DNA of 8,273 bases from Bacillota bacterium (GTDB lineage Bacteria; Bacillota; Bacilli; Alicyclobacillales; SLC66): contig JAKADD010000096.1 of assembly GCA_021820825.1 (NCBI GenBank), positions 1 to 8,273 on the forward strand, written 5' to 3'. The first letter of the stretch is position 1, and each line of letters opens with the position of its first letter. The notes under the pieces are model-generated. The model was given only the letters and a program-made list of their open reading frames with translations. It did not search any database and was not told the origin of the DNA. A program made the position numbers and the translations under genes. Below, piece after piece: positions 1 to 5,442 of this stretch.

Positions 1-1
1 G

Positions 2-241
2 GATTCAGCGGTCAAGGGAAAAATCGACCTGTCCGCGCTGTCAAATGATGAACATCATCTTCTGAAGCGGTTCATCCGCAACTTGCGGCCAGAACTCTGG
101 GAGAATGCCACGGAAGATGTCTGGCGGGAATTTGCGACGGCTGCTGAGATTGAGCCTTTACGGGCAAAAGCGGAGGCTGTCAGGCAGAGTCGCGAAGATA
201 TCCGGCTCAACGCCGAAGCGGAGAAAAAATCGCCGCAGTGA
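2..241 (+). CDS. 3' end of an unrecognised gene
   Basis: An open frame enters from the left edge and runs 79 codons to a TGA at 239-241. The visible part is charged and probably mostly helical, rich in Glu, Lys, Arg and Ala, with a stretch LSNDEHHLLKRFIRNL near its start and a lysine-rich tail ending EKKSPQ. There is no membrane segment or cysteine motif. I do not recognise the family. Its length and codon use look like real coding sequence, and it is followed by a GC-rich hairpin, which fits the end of a gene. The start codon and most of the protein may lie outside the window, so no function is assigned. Confidence 0.6.
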   Translation, partial: DSAVKGKIDLSALSNDEHHLLKRFIRNLRPELWENATEDVWREFATAAEIEPLRAKAEAVRQSREDIRLNAEAEKKSPQ

Positions 242-263
242 CTGGGCGCGAAGCGGGTATGCC

Positions 264-292
264 AAGGCGGTGCGGGTCACCCGCGCCGCCTT
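264..292 (+). terminator. GC-rich hairpin, possible terminator
   Basis: The arms AAGGCGGTGCGGG and CCCGCGCCGCCTT form a stem of 13 pairs, including one G-U, closed by a 3-base loop. It starts 22 bases after the stop of the upstream partial gene. The T-tract is poor (TTCTGTG follows), so it is a weak intrinsic terminator or a transcript-end stabiliser. Confidence 0.45.
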
Positions 293-351
293 CTGTGCGT
301 GCGTCGCATAATGTGACTACGGACTCGATCAACTGGAACGGATGTGAATGC

Positions 352-1863
352 ATGTCTGATCAATCACTGACACCCCTTTTTACCGCTCTGCGTAAACACG
401 CGGAGCGCAAACCAGTCCAGTTTCACATACCGGGACACAAGACAGGGCTGGCGATGGATCCTGAATTTCGGCAATATATGGGTGACAGGGCGCTGGCAAT
501 CGATCTGGTCAACATTGGGCCGCTTGATGATCTGCACCATCCGACAGGAATCATCGACGAGGCTCAGAAACTGGCTGCGGAAGCTTTTGGAGCAGACGCC
601 ACATTTTTTTCTGTGCAGGGCACAAGCGGCGCCATCATGGCCATGATCATGGCGGTGGTCGGACCCGGTGATGAGATTCTTGTTCCGCGCAACATCCACA
701 CCTCGGTTCTCTCGGCGATCATCCTGTCTGGCGCGAGACCGTATTTTCTGCAACCAGAGGTGGATCTGTATCTGGGGATCGCCCATGGCGTGCGCGTGGA
801 AACAGTGGCGGCAGGGCTTGAAAAGCATCCAGGCGTGAAAGCTGTGCTGCTTATCAATCCCACTTATTTTGGCGTTGCCACCGATCTGCAGGCGATTGTC
901 AACATGGCGCATCAAAAAGGCGTCGCAGTTCTCGTCGATGAAGCGCACGGCGTCCACACCCATTTTCACGATGAGTTGCCCCCGTCGGCCATGTCGGCTG
1001 GTTGCGATCTGGCGGCAACCAGCGTTCACAAACTGGGCGGCTCGCTCACACAGAGTTCCGTGCTGAATGTCCGCGAGGGTTTGGTTCGCGCAGGCCATGT
1101 GCATTCCATTCTTTCGCTCTTGACAACCACTTCAACGTCGTATCTTCTGCTGGCGTCGCTTGACGCCGCCCGCCGGCAACTGGCCATGCATGGTCGCGAA
1201 CTGTTGACCAAGGCGCTGCAACTGGCCCGCCAGGCCCGCCGACAGCTCAATGACATCCCCGGCATCTACTGCTTCGGCGCGGAGATTCTGCACTCTTCGG
1301 CTACGTACGCGTATGATCCGCTGAAACTCACGATCCGCGTGGCGGACATCGGTCTGTCAGGCCATGATGTGGAAACCTTGCTGCGCGAAACGTACAATAT
1401 CGAAGTGGAGCTGTCCGATTTGTACAATGTGTTGTGCATCGTGTCCACAGGCGATACTGTGGACACGATCGACCAGTTGGTCAAAGCGATCGCGGACATT
1501 GCCGCCAACGCCCATCCAGACACCGCATACAAACCGGTGATTGTGGTTCCTTCGACGCCAGTGCTGGCCATGAATCCGCGGGAAGCGTTTTATGCGGATA
1601 CAGTTGTGGTGCCGCTGCGAGAAGCTGTGGGGCGCGTGATTGCGGATGTCATAAAAGTCTATCCTCCAGGAATTCCGGTCCTGTTGCCGGGTGAAGTCGT
1701 AACGCTTGACAATGTGTTGTATATCGAAGAAAATCTGCGCGCCGGCCTGCCGGTTCAGGGCCCGGATGACCCGACCATACAGACGGTTCGCGTCGTGAAG
1801 GAATTGCAGCAATTTCCATGGCAAGGATTACAGGCTGACAGAGAGAGGGGTCATCCGCTATAG
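352..1863 (+). CDS. Orn/Lys/Arg-type PLP-dependent decarboxylase
   Basis: This 503-residue protein belongs to the fold-type I PLP decarboxylases (Orn/Lys/Arg decarboxylase group I, as in Bacillus SpeA and YaaO), cytosolic enzymes that make polyamine precursors such as agmatine or cadaverine. Visible hallmarks are the N-terminal FHIPGHK segment (residues 24-30), the glycine/serine-rich PLP-phosphate region near QGTSGA, the DEAHG motif with Asp196 and His199, and SVHK with Lys227 as the expected Schiff-base lysine. The C-terminal domain has the family's PREAF and YPPGIPVLLPGE blocks. Length matches the short Gram-positive forms of about 480-490 residues. ATG 352 is chosen because homology begins just after it and GGAACGGA lies 8 bases upstream; the frame is open further upstream but that part is unlike the family. 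Substrate (arginine, lysine or ornithine) cannot be decided from sequence. The promoter of the next gene lies in its last codons. Confidence 0.93.
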   Translation: MSDQSLTPLFTALRKHAERKPVQFHIPGHKTGLAMDPEFRQYMGDRALAIDLVNIGPLDDLHHPTGIIDEAQKLAAEAFGADATFFSVQGTSGAIMAMIMAVVGPGDEILVPRNIHTSVLSAIILSGARPYFLQPEVDLYLGIAHGVRVETVAAGLEKHPGVKAVLLINPTYFGVATDLQAIVNMAHQKGVAVLVDEAHGVHTHFHDELPPSAMSAGCDLAATSVHKLGGSLTQSSVLNVREGLVRAGHVHSILSLLTTTSTSYLLLASLDAARRQLAMHGRELLTKALQLARQARRQLNDIPGIYCFGAEILHSSATYAYDPLKLTIRVADIGLSGHDVETLLRETYNIEVELSDLYNVLCIVSTGDTVDTIDQLVKAIADIAANAHPDTAYKPVIVVPSTPVLAMNPREAFYADTVVVPLREAVGRVIADVIKVYPPGIPVLLPGEVVTLDNVLYIEENLRAGLPVQGPDDPTIQTVRVVKELQQFPWQGLQADRERGHPL

Positions 1864-1864
1864 T
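1835..1864 (+). promoter_or_regulatory. Sigma-A-type promoter for the riboswitch leader
   Basis: CTGACA (1835-1840) and TATAGT (1859-1864) each match the housekeeping consensus at 5 of 6 positions, with an 18-base spacer. The promoter sits in the last codons and stop of the decarboxylase gene, and would start transcription near 1871, just before the riboswitch. Confidence 0.6.
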
Positions 1865-1881
1865 CGACAGAGACATCACAT

Positions 1882-1987
1882 AGCCGAATCGCGTAAGCGT
1901 ACGGAGGAACCAGCACAGCTTTGGGGTGAACTTCCGAATTTGGAGCGGGCAACCTCGCCCGAACCCGTCAGCTAACTCCGGAGGCGC
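1882..1987 (+). promoter_or_regulatory. c-di-AMP riboswitch (ydaO/yuaA class)
   Basis: The leader carries the conserved blocks of the ydaO/yuaA RNA in the right order: GGAGGAACCAGC, TTGGGGTGAA, GGGCAACC followed by CGCCCGAACCCGTCAGC, TAACTCCGG and then a short GC element closing the fold. The CCGTCAGCTAAC block is especially characteristic. This class binds cyclic di-AMP and normally lowers expression of wall hydrolases and potassium or osmolyte transporters when c-di-AMP is high. The gene downstream is a LysM/3D wall protein, a typical target. No terminator fits between the aptamer end and the ribosome binding site, which begins at 1988. Boundaries are approximate. Confidence 0.9.
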
Positions 1988-1994
1988 AGGAGGT
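1988..1994 (+). promoter_or_regulatory. Ribosome binding site abutting the riboswitch
   Basis: AGGAGGT, a near-perfect Shine-Dalgarno sequence, lies 4 bases before ATG 1999. It follows the 3' side of the aptamer immediately, so folding of the closing helix could affect ribosome access. Confidence 0.8.
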
Positions 1995-1998
1995 AATC

Positions 1999-2793
1999 AT
2001 GAAACATACTTTGACTTGGCCTGCCGCGAAACTCGCGGCAGGATTGGTCGTCTGTGCGACGAGCGTATTGGCGCCGTCAGTGAGCGCGTTCGCCGCCATT
2101 CTGCCGCCAGCCCCGTATACCGTTTTGCCAGGGAACACAGCGTCTACAGTCGCTGCGTTGGCGAACGTTGGACTGAATGATTTTTACAGGGTAAACCATT
2201 TATCAAAATCGTCCGCCATTGCGGTGGGTGAGAAGGTGGCCATGCCGTTTCTCTATCGAGTGGACGCGGGCGATTCTCTGTGGTATATCGCCCGGCAGTA
2301 TCAGACGACTGCAGGCGCCATACGGAAACTGAATGGACTGTCCTCCAACCTCATCTATCCCGGTCAGACACTCCTTCTTGCGCGCGGCAGCGTAGGCGCC
2401 GCCACATGGGTCGCCGCGCCACCCCCACGCAAACTGTCTGGCGCGGCAACTTCGACAGTGGCCGTCAGCACCGCCCGCCACGAAGCGTTCACTATGTCTG
2501 CCACGTCGTATGACGCGTCAGCCGCCTCAAACGGCCCCTGGGGCGCGCTGAACTACTTTGGTCAACCCCTGCAATTCGGTGATGTAGCTGTCGATCCCTC
2601 CGTGATTCCGCTGGGAACCCGGTTGTTTATTTCTGGATACAAGGACCCTGCGCTGCCCAGAGGCGGGTTTTATGCAACCGCCAATGATGTGGGTGGCGCG
2701 ATCCGCGGCAAGCGCATCGACATCTTCCTTCCGACCGCGTCACAAGCGAATCGATTTGGCGTTGAACAGGTCCATGTTCAGGTCGTTTCCTGA
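1999..2793 (+). CDS. Secreted LysM and 3D-domain cell wall protein
   Basis: A 264-residue exported protein, probably a peptidoglycan-active enzyme of the YocH/YuiC type. Residues 1-33 form a signal peptide (Lys-containing start, hydrophobic core, likely cleavage after SAFAA). Two LysM wall-binding repeats follow: a divergent one at about 39-84 and a clear one at about 86-128 (YRVDAGDSLWYIARQY, then YPGQTL). A Pro/Ala/Ser/Thr-rich linker leads to a C-terminal 3D domain at about 165-264. Its three hallmark aspartates are Asp199 (AVDP), Asp230 (NDVGG) and Asp241 (RIDIF), with IPLGTRLFI between the first two. The 3D fold is shared with MltA-type lytic transglycosylases, so glycan cleavage is likely but not proven. 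A c-di-AMP riboswitch lies immediately upstream, linking expression to turgor and wall state. Confidence 0.93.
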   Translation: MKHTLTWPAAKLAAGLVVCATSVLAPSVSAFAAILPPAPYTVLPGNTASTVAALANVGLNDFYRVNHLSKSSAIAVGEKVAMPFLYRVDAGDSLWYIARQYQTTAGAIRKLNGLSSNLIYPGQTLLLARGSVGAATWVAAPPPRKLSGAATSTVAVSTARHEAFTMSATSYDASAASNGPWGALNYFGQPLQFGDVAVDPSVIPLGTRLFISGYKDPALPRGGFYATANDVGGAIRGKRIDIFLPTASQANRFGVEQVHVQVVS

Positions 2794-2808
2794 ACGATTG
2801 GGCCATGA

Positions 2809-2838
2809 TTGGTTCGACGGTCCATAATTAGGTATACT
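2809..2838 (+). promoter_or_regulatory. Candidate promoter of the peroxiredoxin gene
   Basis: TTGGTT (2809-2814) and TATACT (2833-2838, 5 of 6 to consensus) are 18 bases apart, in the gap after the wall-protein gene. A transcript would start near 2845, giving a leader of about 50 bases. Confidence 0.5.
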
Positions 2839-2897
2839 GAATATGCGCCATTTGAAAAACGGACACAGTTTTGCATCCACTGACAGGGGGGCGAACC

Positions 2898-3365
2898 ATG
2901 GACTTGCAGACAGGACAAACCGCGCCGGATTTTACGCTCAGGGCGACCGGAAATCAGTCAGTGCATCTTGCGGATTTGCTGGAACAGACTGTGGTGCTGT
3001 TCTTCTATCCGAAAGACGATACACCGGGCTGAACCAAAGAGGCAAACGAGTTTCAGGCTCTACTTGAGGAGTTTGAAAAACTCGGCGCCAGGGTGCTGGG
3101 TCTCAGCACTGACAGTATCGAATCACACGAGAAATTCGCTGGAAAATACGGGCTCACGATGCCGCTGCTGTCTGATCCCGACGCTGCCGTGTGCCAACTG
3201 TACGGCGTCTACAAACAGAAGAGCATGTATGGCAAGAAGTACATGGGGATCGATCGCACCACGTTTGTGATTGATCGGCAAGGACTGATCCAGACAGTCT
3301 ATCCGAAAGTCAAGGTGGAAGGTCACGCAGAGCGGGTGCTCGCCGATCTGAAGCAATCACGCTAA
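2898..3365 (+). CDS. bcp: Bcp/PrxQ peroxiredoxin with in-frame TGA at the catalytic position (likely selenoprotein)
   Basis: Reading through the TGA at 3030-3032 gives one continuous 155-residue thiol peroxidase of the Bcp/PrxQ family, a cytosolic enzyme that reduces hydrogen peroxide and organic hydroperoxides. Blocks run in family order: APDFTL (9-14), VVLFFYPKDDTPG (32-44), residue 45, TKEANEF, VLGLSTDS, MPLLSDPD, YGKKYMGIDRTTFVID. Residue 45 is exactly the peroxidatic cysteine of E. coli Bcp (TPGC), and here its codon is TGA. No other stop or frameshift interrupts the frame, and homology is equally good on both sides. Selenocysteine insertion is the best explanation; selenocysteine peroxiredoxins are known (PrxU of Peptoclostridium acidaminophilum). 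The E. coli resolving-Cys50 position is Asn; Cys99 is kept. ATG 2898 has AGGGGGG about 7 bases upstream. Alternatives are a nonsense mutation or a sequencing error. Without recoding, only an inactive fragment from an internal GTG at 3093 remains. Confidence 0.88.
3030..3032 (+). other. Predicted selenocysteine codon (TGA, residue 45)
   Basis: The TGA replaces the Cys codon of the TPGC active-site motif (here T-P-G-TGA-T-K-E). Selenocysteine at the peroxidatic position lowers the pKa of the nucleophile and is a known Cys-to-Sec exchange in peroxiredoxins. Coding continues uninterrupted for 110 more residues. Confidence 0.8.
3038..3084 (+). promoter_or_regulatory. Candidate bacterial SECIS region
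   Basis: Bacterial SECIS hairpins lie inside the coding sequence just after the UGA and present a G near the start of the apical loop to SelB. Three folds can be drawn. (a) AGAG (3038-3041) with CTCT (3058-3061), plus AAA/TTT around a CGAG loop at 3047-3050, whose second base is G; the loop starts 14 bases after the UGA. (b) A perfect 6-pair hairpin GAGTTT-GAA-AAACTC at 3069-3083, loop G first, 42 bases after the UGA. (c) CGAGTTT (3047-3053) with AAACTCG (3078-3084), enclosing CTC-TACTT-GAG. Folds (a) and (b) fall slightly outside the usual distance range, so which one acts is unclear. Confidence 0.4.
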
Positions 3366-3486
3366 GGGAACAGTGATAATCCAAATTAGGGCAGGCGCAC
3401 AGCGGTACATAGAGCGTCTGAATAATGCCTCAGACGCTATATCTGGAATCACTGCGCCTGCATCGCGGACTTTATCACTGTTCCCC
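3365..3486 (+). repeat. 122-bp nested palindromic element, MITE-like, flanked by TA
   Basis: The outer arms GGGAACAGTGATAA (3366-3379) and TTATCACTGTTCCC (3472-3485) are a perfect 14-bp inverted repeat. Inside are GCAGGCGCA (3391-3399) with TGCGCCTGC, 9 pairs, and AGCGTCTGA (3413-3421) with TCAGACGCT (3430-3438), 9 pairs, around an 8-base loop. The two arms are both 56 bases long and unpaired stretches between stems are of near-equal length. TA at 3363-3364 and TA at 3487-3488 flank it, as for Tc1/mariner or IS630-type insertions. It has no coding capacity. It could instead be a structured RNA or a transcript-end stabiliser of the peroxiredoxin mRNA. Confidence 0.6.
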
Positions 3487-3513
3487 TAGAACAGCCGGAA
3501 TTGTGTTTAAAGT

Positions 3514-3565
3514 ACAACTCCCTCGACGAAACTGCTAACAGTTCCGTCGAGGGAGTTGTTTTTTT
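3514..3565 (+). terminator. Strong intrinsic terminator
   Basis: ACAACTCCCTCGACG (3514-3528) pairs perfectly with CGTCGAGGGAGTTGT (3545-3559); after one mismatch, AACTG/CAGTT extends the stem by 5 pairs to a CTAA loop. A run of seven T (3559-3565) follows. It should end the peroxiredoxin transcript. Confidence 0.9.
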
Positions 3566-3776
3566 GCGCAAAATCGGACTGCTTGTGATACTGGGAATGG
3601 GGGTGTATGTCTTGGCGATGACGCCGCGACCGCTGCTGCTGCGCACCAGCACAGACATCGGCGACTGGCTGGCCAGCCAGGAAGAAACGCTGGCGAACTA
3701 TGTCTTGTCCCACCCCTCCTGGCGGCGGGAGCTGCGCCATGATGCGCTCCTTTTGGGCAACAGGAAGAACATGTGA
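3564..3776 (+). CDS. Small membrane-anchored protein, unknown function
   Basis: A 70-residue ORF from TTG 3564 to TGA 3774-3776. It begins with two basic residues (MRKIG), followed by one hydrophobic segment at about 4-20, then a soluble, probably helical tail with DIGDWLASQEETLANYVLSHP and a basic C-terminus. This suggests a single-pass or signal-anchor protein. I recognise no family. The start is uncertain: GGGAG at 3551-3555 is 8 bases upstream of TTG, but both lie in the terminator stem and T-tract; ATG 3597 is an alternative that would remove half of the hydrophobic segment. No clear promoter is seen between the terminator and the start. The next gene has its own promoter. It may be a real short gene or a chance frame. 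Confidence 0.4.
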   Translation: MRKIGLLVILGMGVYVLAMTPRPLLLRTSTDIGDWLASQEETLANYVLSHPSWRRELRHDALLLGNRKNM

Positions 3777-3820
3777 GCGGCGCATGATTTGCGGCGCACA
3801 GGGCAGGCGGTCGATGGGTG

Positions 3821-3849
3821 TGGACCTCTCGCCGGACTCCGTGTACAAT
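3821..3849 (+). promoter_or_regulatory. Promoter of the ErpA-like gene
   Basis: TGGACC (3821-3826, 4 of 6 to the -35 consensus) and TACAAT (3844-3849, 5 of 6) are separated by 17 bases. The start site would be near 3856, about 28 bases before ATG 3885. Confidence 0.6.
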
Positions 3850-3884
3850 GATGGAGAGTGCTGAAGAGAGGGGCTGTGCGCAGG

Positions 3885-4235
3885 ATGGTTACTTTAACGG
3901 ACGGGGCTGTGAATAAAGTCAAGGATCTGTTATCTGAAACAGAAGCGAGTATGGGGCTCAGGATATTTGTCAAACCGGGTGGCTGCTCAGGGTTCAGTTA
4001 CGGCATGGCGCTGGACGTTCAGAAGGATTCCGACCGGGTGCTTACGAATCACGGCATTCAGGTGTTGGTGGACGAGGACAGCGCGCCGTATGTGGAAGGT
4101 TCCGAAGTTGATTATGTGGAGGGGCTCACGGGAACCGGGTTTAAGATCTACAATCCAAATGCAGTGTCCACCTGCGGTTGTGGATCCAGTTTTCGCACGA
4201 AAGACGATGCGGGTGTACCAGGAAGCTGTTCATAA
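3885..4235 (+). CDS. erpA: A-type Fe-S carrier protein, ErpA/YutM/HesB family
   Basis: A 116-residue A-type carrier that holds an Fe-S cluster (or iron) and passes it to apo-proteins in the cytosol, downstream of the SUF machinery in Bacillota. The three ligand cysteines are present: Cys34 in GGCSG and Cys97 and Cys99 in TCGCGSSF. The segment GGCSGFSYGMALD and the C-terminal IYNPNAVSTCGCGSSFRT closely resemble Bacillus YutM. Length is normal. ATG 3885 is preferred, with AGAGAGGGG 11 bases upstream; an in-frame GTG at 3858 would start almost at the predicted transcription start and add an unconserved extension. HesB-like proteins are sometimes selenoproteins in other bacteria, but here every ligand is encoded as Cys. 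It is monocistronic and faces the DedA gene across a shared hairpin. Confidence 0.94.
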   Translation: MVTLTDGAVNKVKDLLSETEASMGLRIFVKPGGCSGFSYGMALDVQKDSDRVLTNHGIQVLVDEDSAPYVEGSEVDYVEGLTGTGFKIYNPNAVSTCGCGSSFRTKDDAGVPGSCS

Positions 4236-4242
4236 CAGCAAC

Positions 4243-4266
4243 GGGGAGCGCAAGCTGGCGCTCCCC
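4243..4266. terminator. Bidirectional hairpin between convergent genes
   Basis: GGGGAGCGC and GCGCTCCCC form a perfect 9-pair stem around a 6-base loop, 7 bases from the stops of both the Fe-S carrier gene and the DedA gene. The T-tract is weak on both strands (a GTTGCTGTTATG tail on the minus side), so efficiency is uncertain. Confidence 0.65.
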
Positions 4267-4273
4267 AACCGAA

Positions 4274-4876
4274 TCACTGACTGTTGGACTGGCGGTTGCG
4301 TGTCCAGAACCAGACCAGAGCGGCAAGCAGCAAGACGGCAAAGATATAGGTAAACGCCGTGGAGTGTGCGTTGATCGACTCCCAGTGTTGACCGAGTTGA
4401 AAGCCCAGGAGGGTCAATACATAGACCCAGGGGATCGTGCCAATGGTCGTATAGAGCAAAAACTTTCCGCGCTTCATGTTTGCAATCCCGGCCGGCAGCG
4501 AGATGAATGTCCGGATTGCGGGCAATACACGGGCAATCAGCACCGCCCATGCGCCGTACCGCGCAAACCAGCGCTCAGCCGCAGTGAAGTGTTTCTCCGA
4601 AAACAGGATATACTTTCCATATCGTCTGAGCAGTGGACGGCCGCCGCGGCTTCCGACATAGTAGGCGAGCATGGACCCGACGATGTTGCCAATCACACCT
4701 GCGAATACGGCGGCGGTGAAGCCGATATTGCCTTGGTATGCTTCAAAACCTGCAAACGTCATGATCAGTTCGCTAGGCAGCGGGATGCACGCGCTTTCCA
4801 ACAACATGGCGAAAAAAACGGCCGCAATGCCATAATGTCGAATGGCATGTTCGAGACTCAAAGCAAGACCGTGCAA
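4274..4876 (-). CDS. DedA family membrane protein
   Basis: A 200-residue integral membrane protein of the DedA (SNARE-associated/VTT) superfamily. Several hydrophobic segments are visible, with the membrane-embedded acidic motif LLESACIPLPSE (Glu27, Glu36), a GNIVGSMLAYYVGSRGG block, and FARYG...ARVLPAIRTFISLPAGIANM carrying the conserved arginines Arg116 and Arg122. The family includes the undecaprenyl-phosphate translocase UptA and proteins needed for proton-motive-force homeostasis; which role applies here is not decidable. The start is TTG 4876, supported by GGAAGGTGA about 6 bases upstream and by family length. It has its own promoter at about 4923-4951 and ends at the hairpin shared with the convergent Fe-S carrier gene. 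Confidence 0.93.
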   Translation of the reverse strand: MHGLALSLEHAIRHYGIAAVFFAMLLESACIPLPSELIMTFAGFEAYQGNIGFTAAVFAGVIGNIVGSMLAYYVGSRGGRPLLRRYGKYILFSEKHFTAAERWFARYGAWAVLIARVLPAIRTFISLPAGIANMKRGKFLLYTTIGTIPWVYVLTLLGFQLGQHWESINAHSTAFTYIFAVLLLAALVWFWTRNRQSNSQ

Positions 4877-4922
4877 TGGGCGTCACCTTCCGTAGCGTAT
4901 GCAAAATTCGAACAACCACTAA

Positions 4923-4951
4923 AGTATACAGGTTATTGAACTTGCAGTCTA
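4923..4951 (-). promoter_or_regulatory. Promoter of the DedA gene
   Basis: On the minus strand TAGACT (4951-4946, 4 of 6 to the -35) and TATACT (4928-4923, 5 of 6 to the -10) are 17 bases apart. Transcription would start near 4916, about 40 bases before the TTG start codon. The remaining 4952-5020 shows nothing further. Confidence 0.55.
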
Positions 4952-5020
4952 CTCATGCGACGGGCAGATGCGATAGGCAAGATTGACTCGGATTCATAAG
5001 GCAGAGCGAAACCCGGGCTG

Positions 5021-5341
5021 CTACTTTGTCTCAGTATGGCGAATCATGATGCGCAGCGCATCGGCGCCTCTCATGCCCGTGTGGATGCCCATGGCCTCCG
5101 CCTCTCTGGTGACGGATTCGAGCGGCGCATCGAGCAACTGATCGATTGTCCTGACTCCCACGGCGCGGGCGGCGATGATGCGCCGCTCAGCGAGACGGGT
5201 GTTCAGGAGATGCACATCCAGCGCGCCGCACATGATGTAACCGATATCCGTGCTGATCGCCACCAGATGTGTTTTGGGAAGTTCAACGGAGATGGCCAGG
5301 CAGACCGTATTGTCAATCGGAACAGGTACAATGTTCACCAT
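5021..5341 (-). CDS. yunC: DUF1805 protein, YunC family
   Basis: A 106-residue small cytosolic protein of the DUF1805 family, very similar in layout to Bacillus subtilis YunC: an N-terminal MVNIVPVPIDN, then VELPKTHLVAISTDIGYIMCGALDV, RIIAARAVGVRTIDQLLDAPLESVT and a short C-terminal helix. Structures are known for the family but no biochemical function is established. ATG 5341 is chosen because family members begin with MVN at this point. The AGAAGGGGGAA ribosome binding site (5351-5361) is about 10 bases from it and only 5 from an in-frame GTG at 5347, which is the alternative. The gene is divergent from the radical SAM gene, with about 170 bases between them. Confidence 0.92.
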   Translation of the reverse strand: MVNIVPVPIDNTVCLAISVELPKTHLVAISTDIGYIMCGALDVHLLNTRLAERRIIAARAVGVRTIDQLLDAPLESVTREAEAMGIHTGMRGADALRIMIRHTETK

Positions 5342-5374
5342 GTTCACGGATTCCCCCTTCTGCTTCTGTAACAT

Positions 5375-5404
5375 ATGGATATACATCCATGCTGCTGCGC
5401 AGCA
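5375..5404. repeat. Two short palindromes in the divergent intergenic region
   Basis: ATGGAT-ATAC-ATCCAT (5375-5390) is a perfect 6-bp inverted repeat with a 4-base spacer, and TGCTGCGCAGCA (5393-5404) is a perfect 12-base palindrome two bases further on. Both lie just upstream of the YunC ribosome binding site and could be operator sites or leader hairpins. No matching regulator is visible. Confidence 0.3.
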
Positions 5405-5419
5405 CCAACAACCGGGAAG

Positions 5420-5442
5420 AAAATTCGCCTGCGGCGATTTTT
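5420..5442 (+). terminator. Short terminator-like hairpin in the radical SAM leader
   Basis: TCGCC-TGC-GGCGA is followed by five T, with flanking AAAA/TTTT able to extend the stem past one mismatch. It resembles a small attenuator. It also overlaps a weak promoter-like pair, TTCGCC (5424-5429) and TATAGA (5447-5452) with 17-base spacing. TGTGCC-GAC-GGCACA (5462-5476) forms another small hairpin downstream. Confidence 0.3.

Noticed and set aside
307..312. CATAAT as a -10 box for the decarboxylase gene
   Set aside because: A 5 of 6 match to the -10 consensus, but no acceptable -35 lies 16-18 bases upstream; too weak to annotate.
364..1104. Long minus-strand ORF opposite the decarboxylase
   Set aside because: Antisense shadow of a well-conserved gene; its product is rich in His, Arg and Cys and looks like no family.
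3093..3365. Separate 90-residue protein starting at GTG 3093
   Set aside because: It is the C-terminal part of the peroxiredoxin; it lacks the active site and its start falls inside a conserved strand of the family (VLGLSTDS). The full gene reads through the TGA.
2898..3365. Peroxiredoxin as a plain pseudogene
   Set aside because: Not excluded, but less likely: the single stop is TGA and sits exactly on the catalytic cysteine codon, with promoter, ribosome binding site, terminator and the rest of the frame intact.
3365..3488. Integron attC site
   Set aside because: It is a long imperfect palindrome, but the ends do not fit the RYYYAAC/GTTRRRY core sites and no cassette array is present.
3777..3798. 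8-bp direct repeat GCGGCGCA
   Set aside because: Only two copies of a short GC-rich word; no further structure or copies, so likely chance.
4178..4939. 253-residue plus-strand ORF
   Set aside because: It overlaps the Fe-S carrier end and runs antisense to the DedA gene; the composition is not protein-like.
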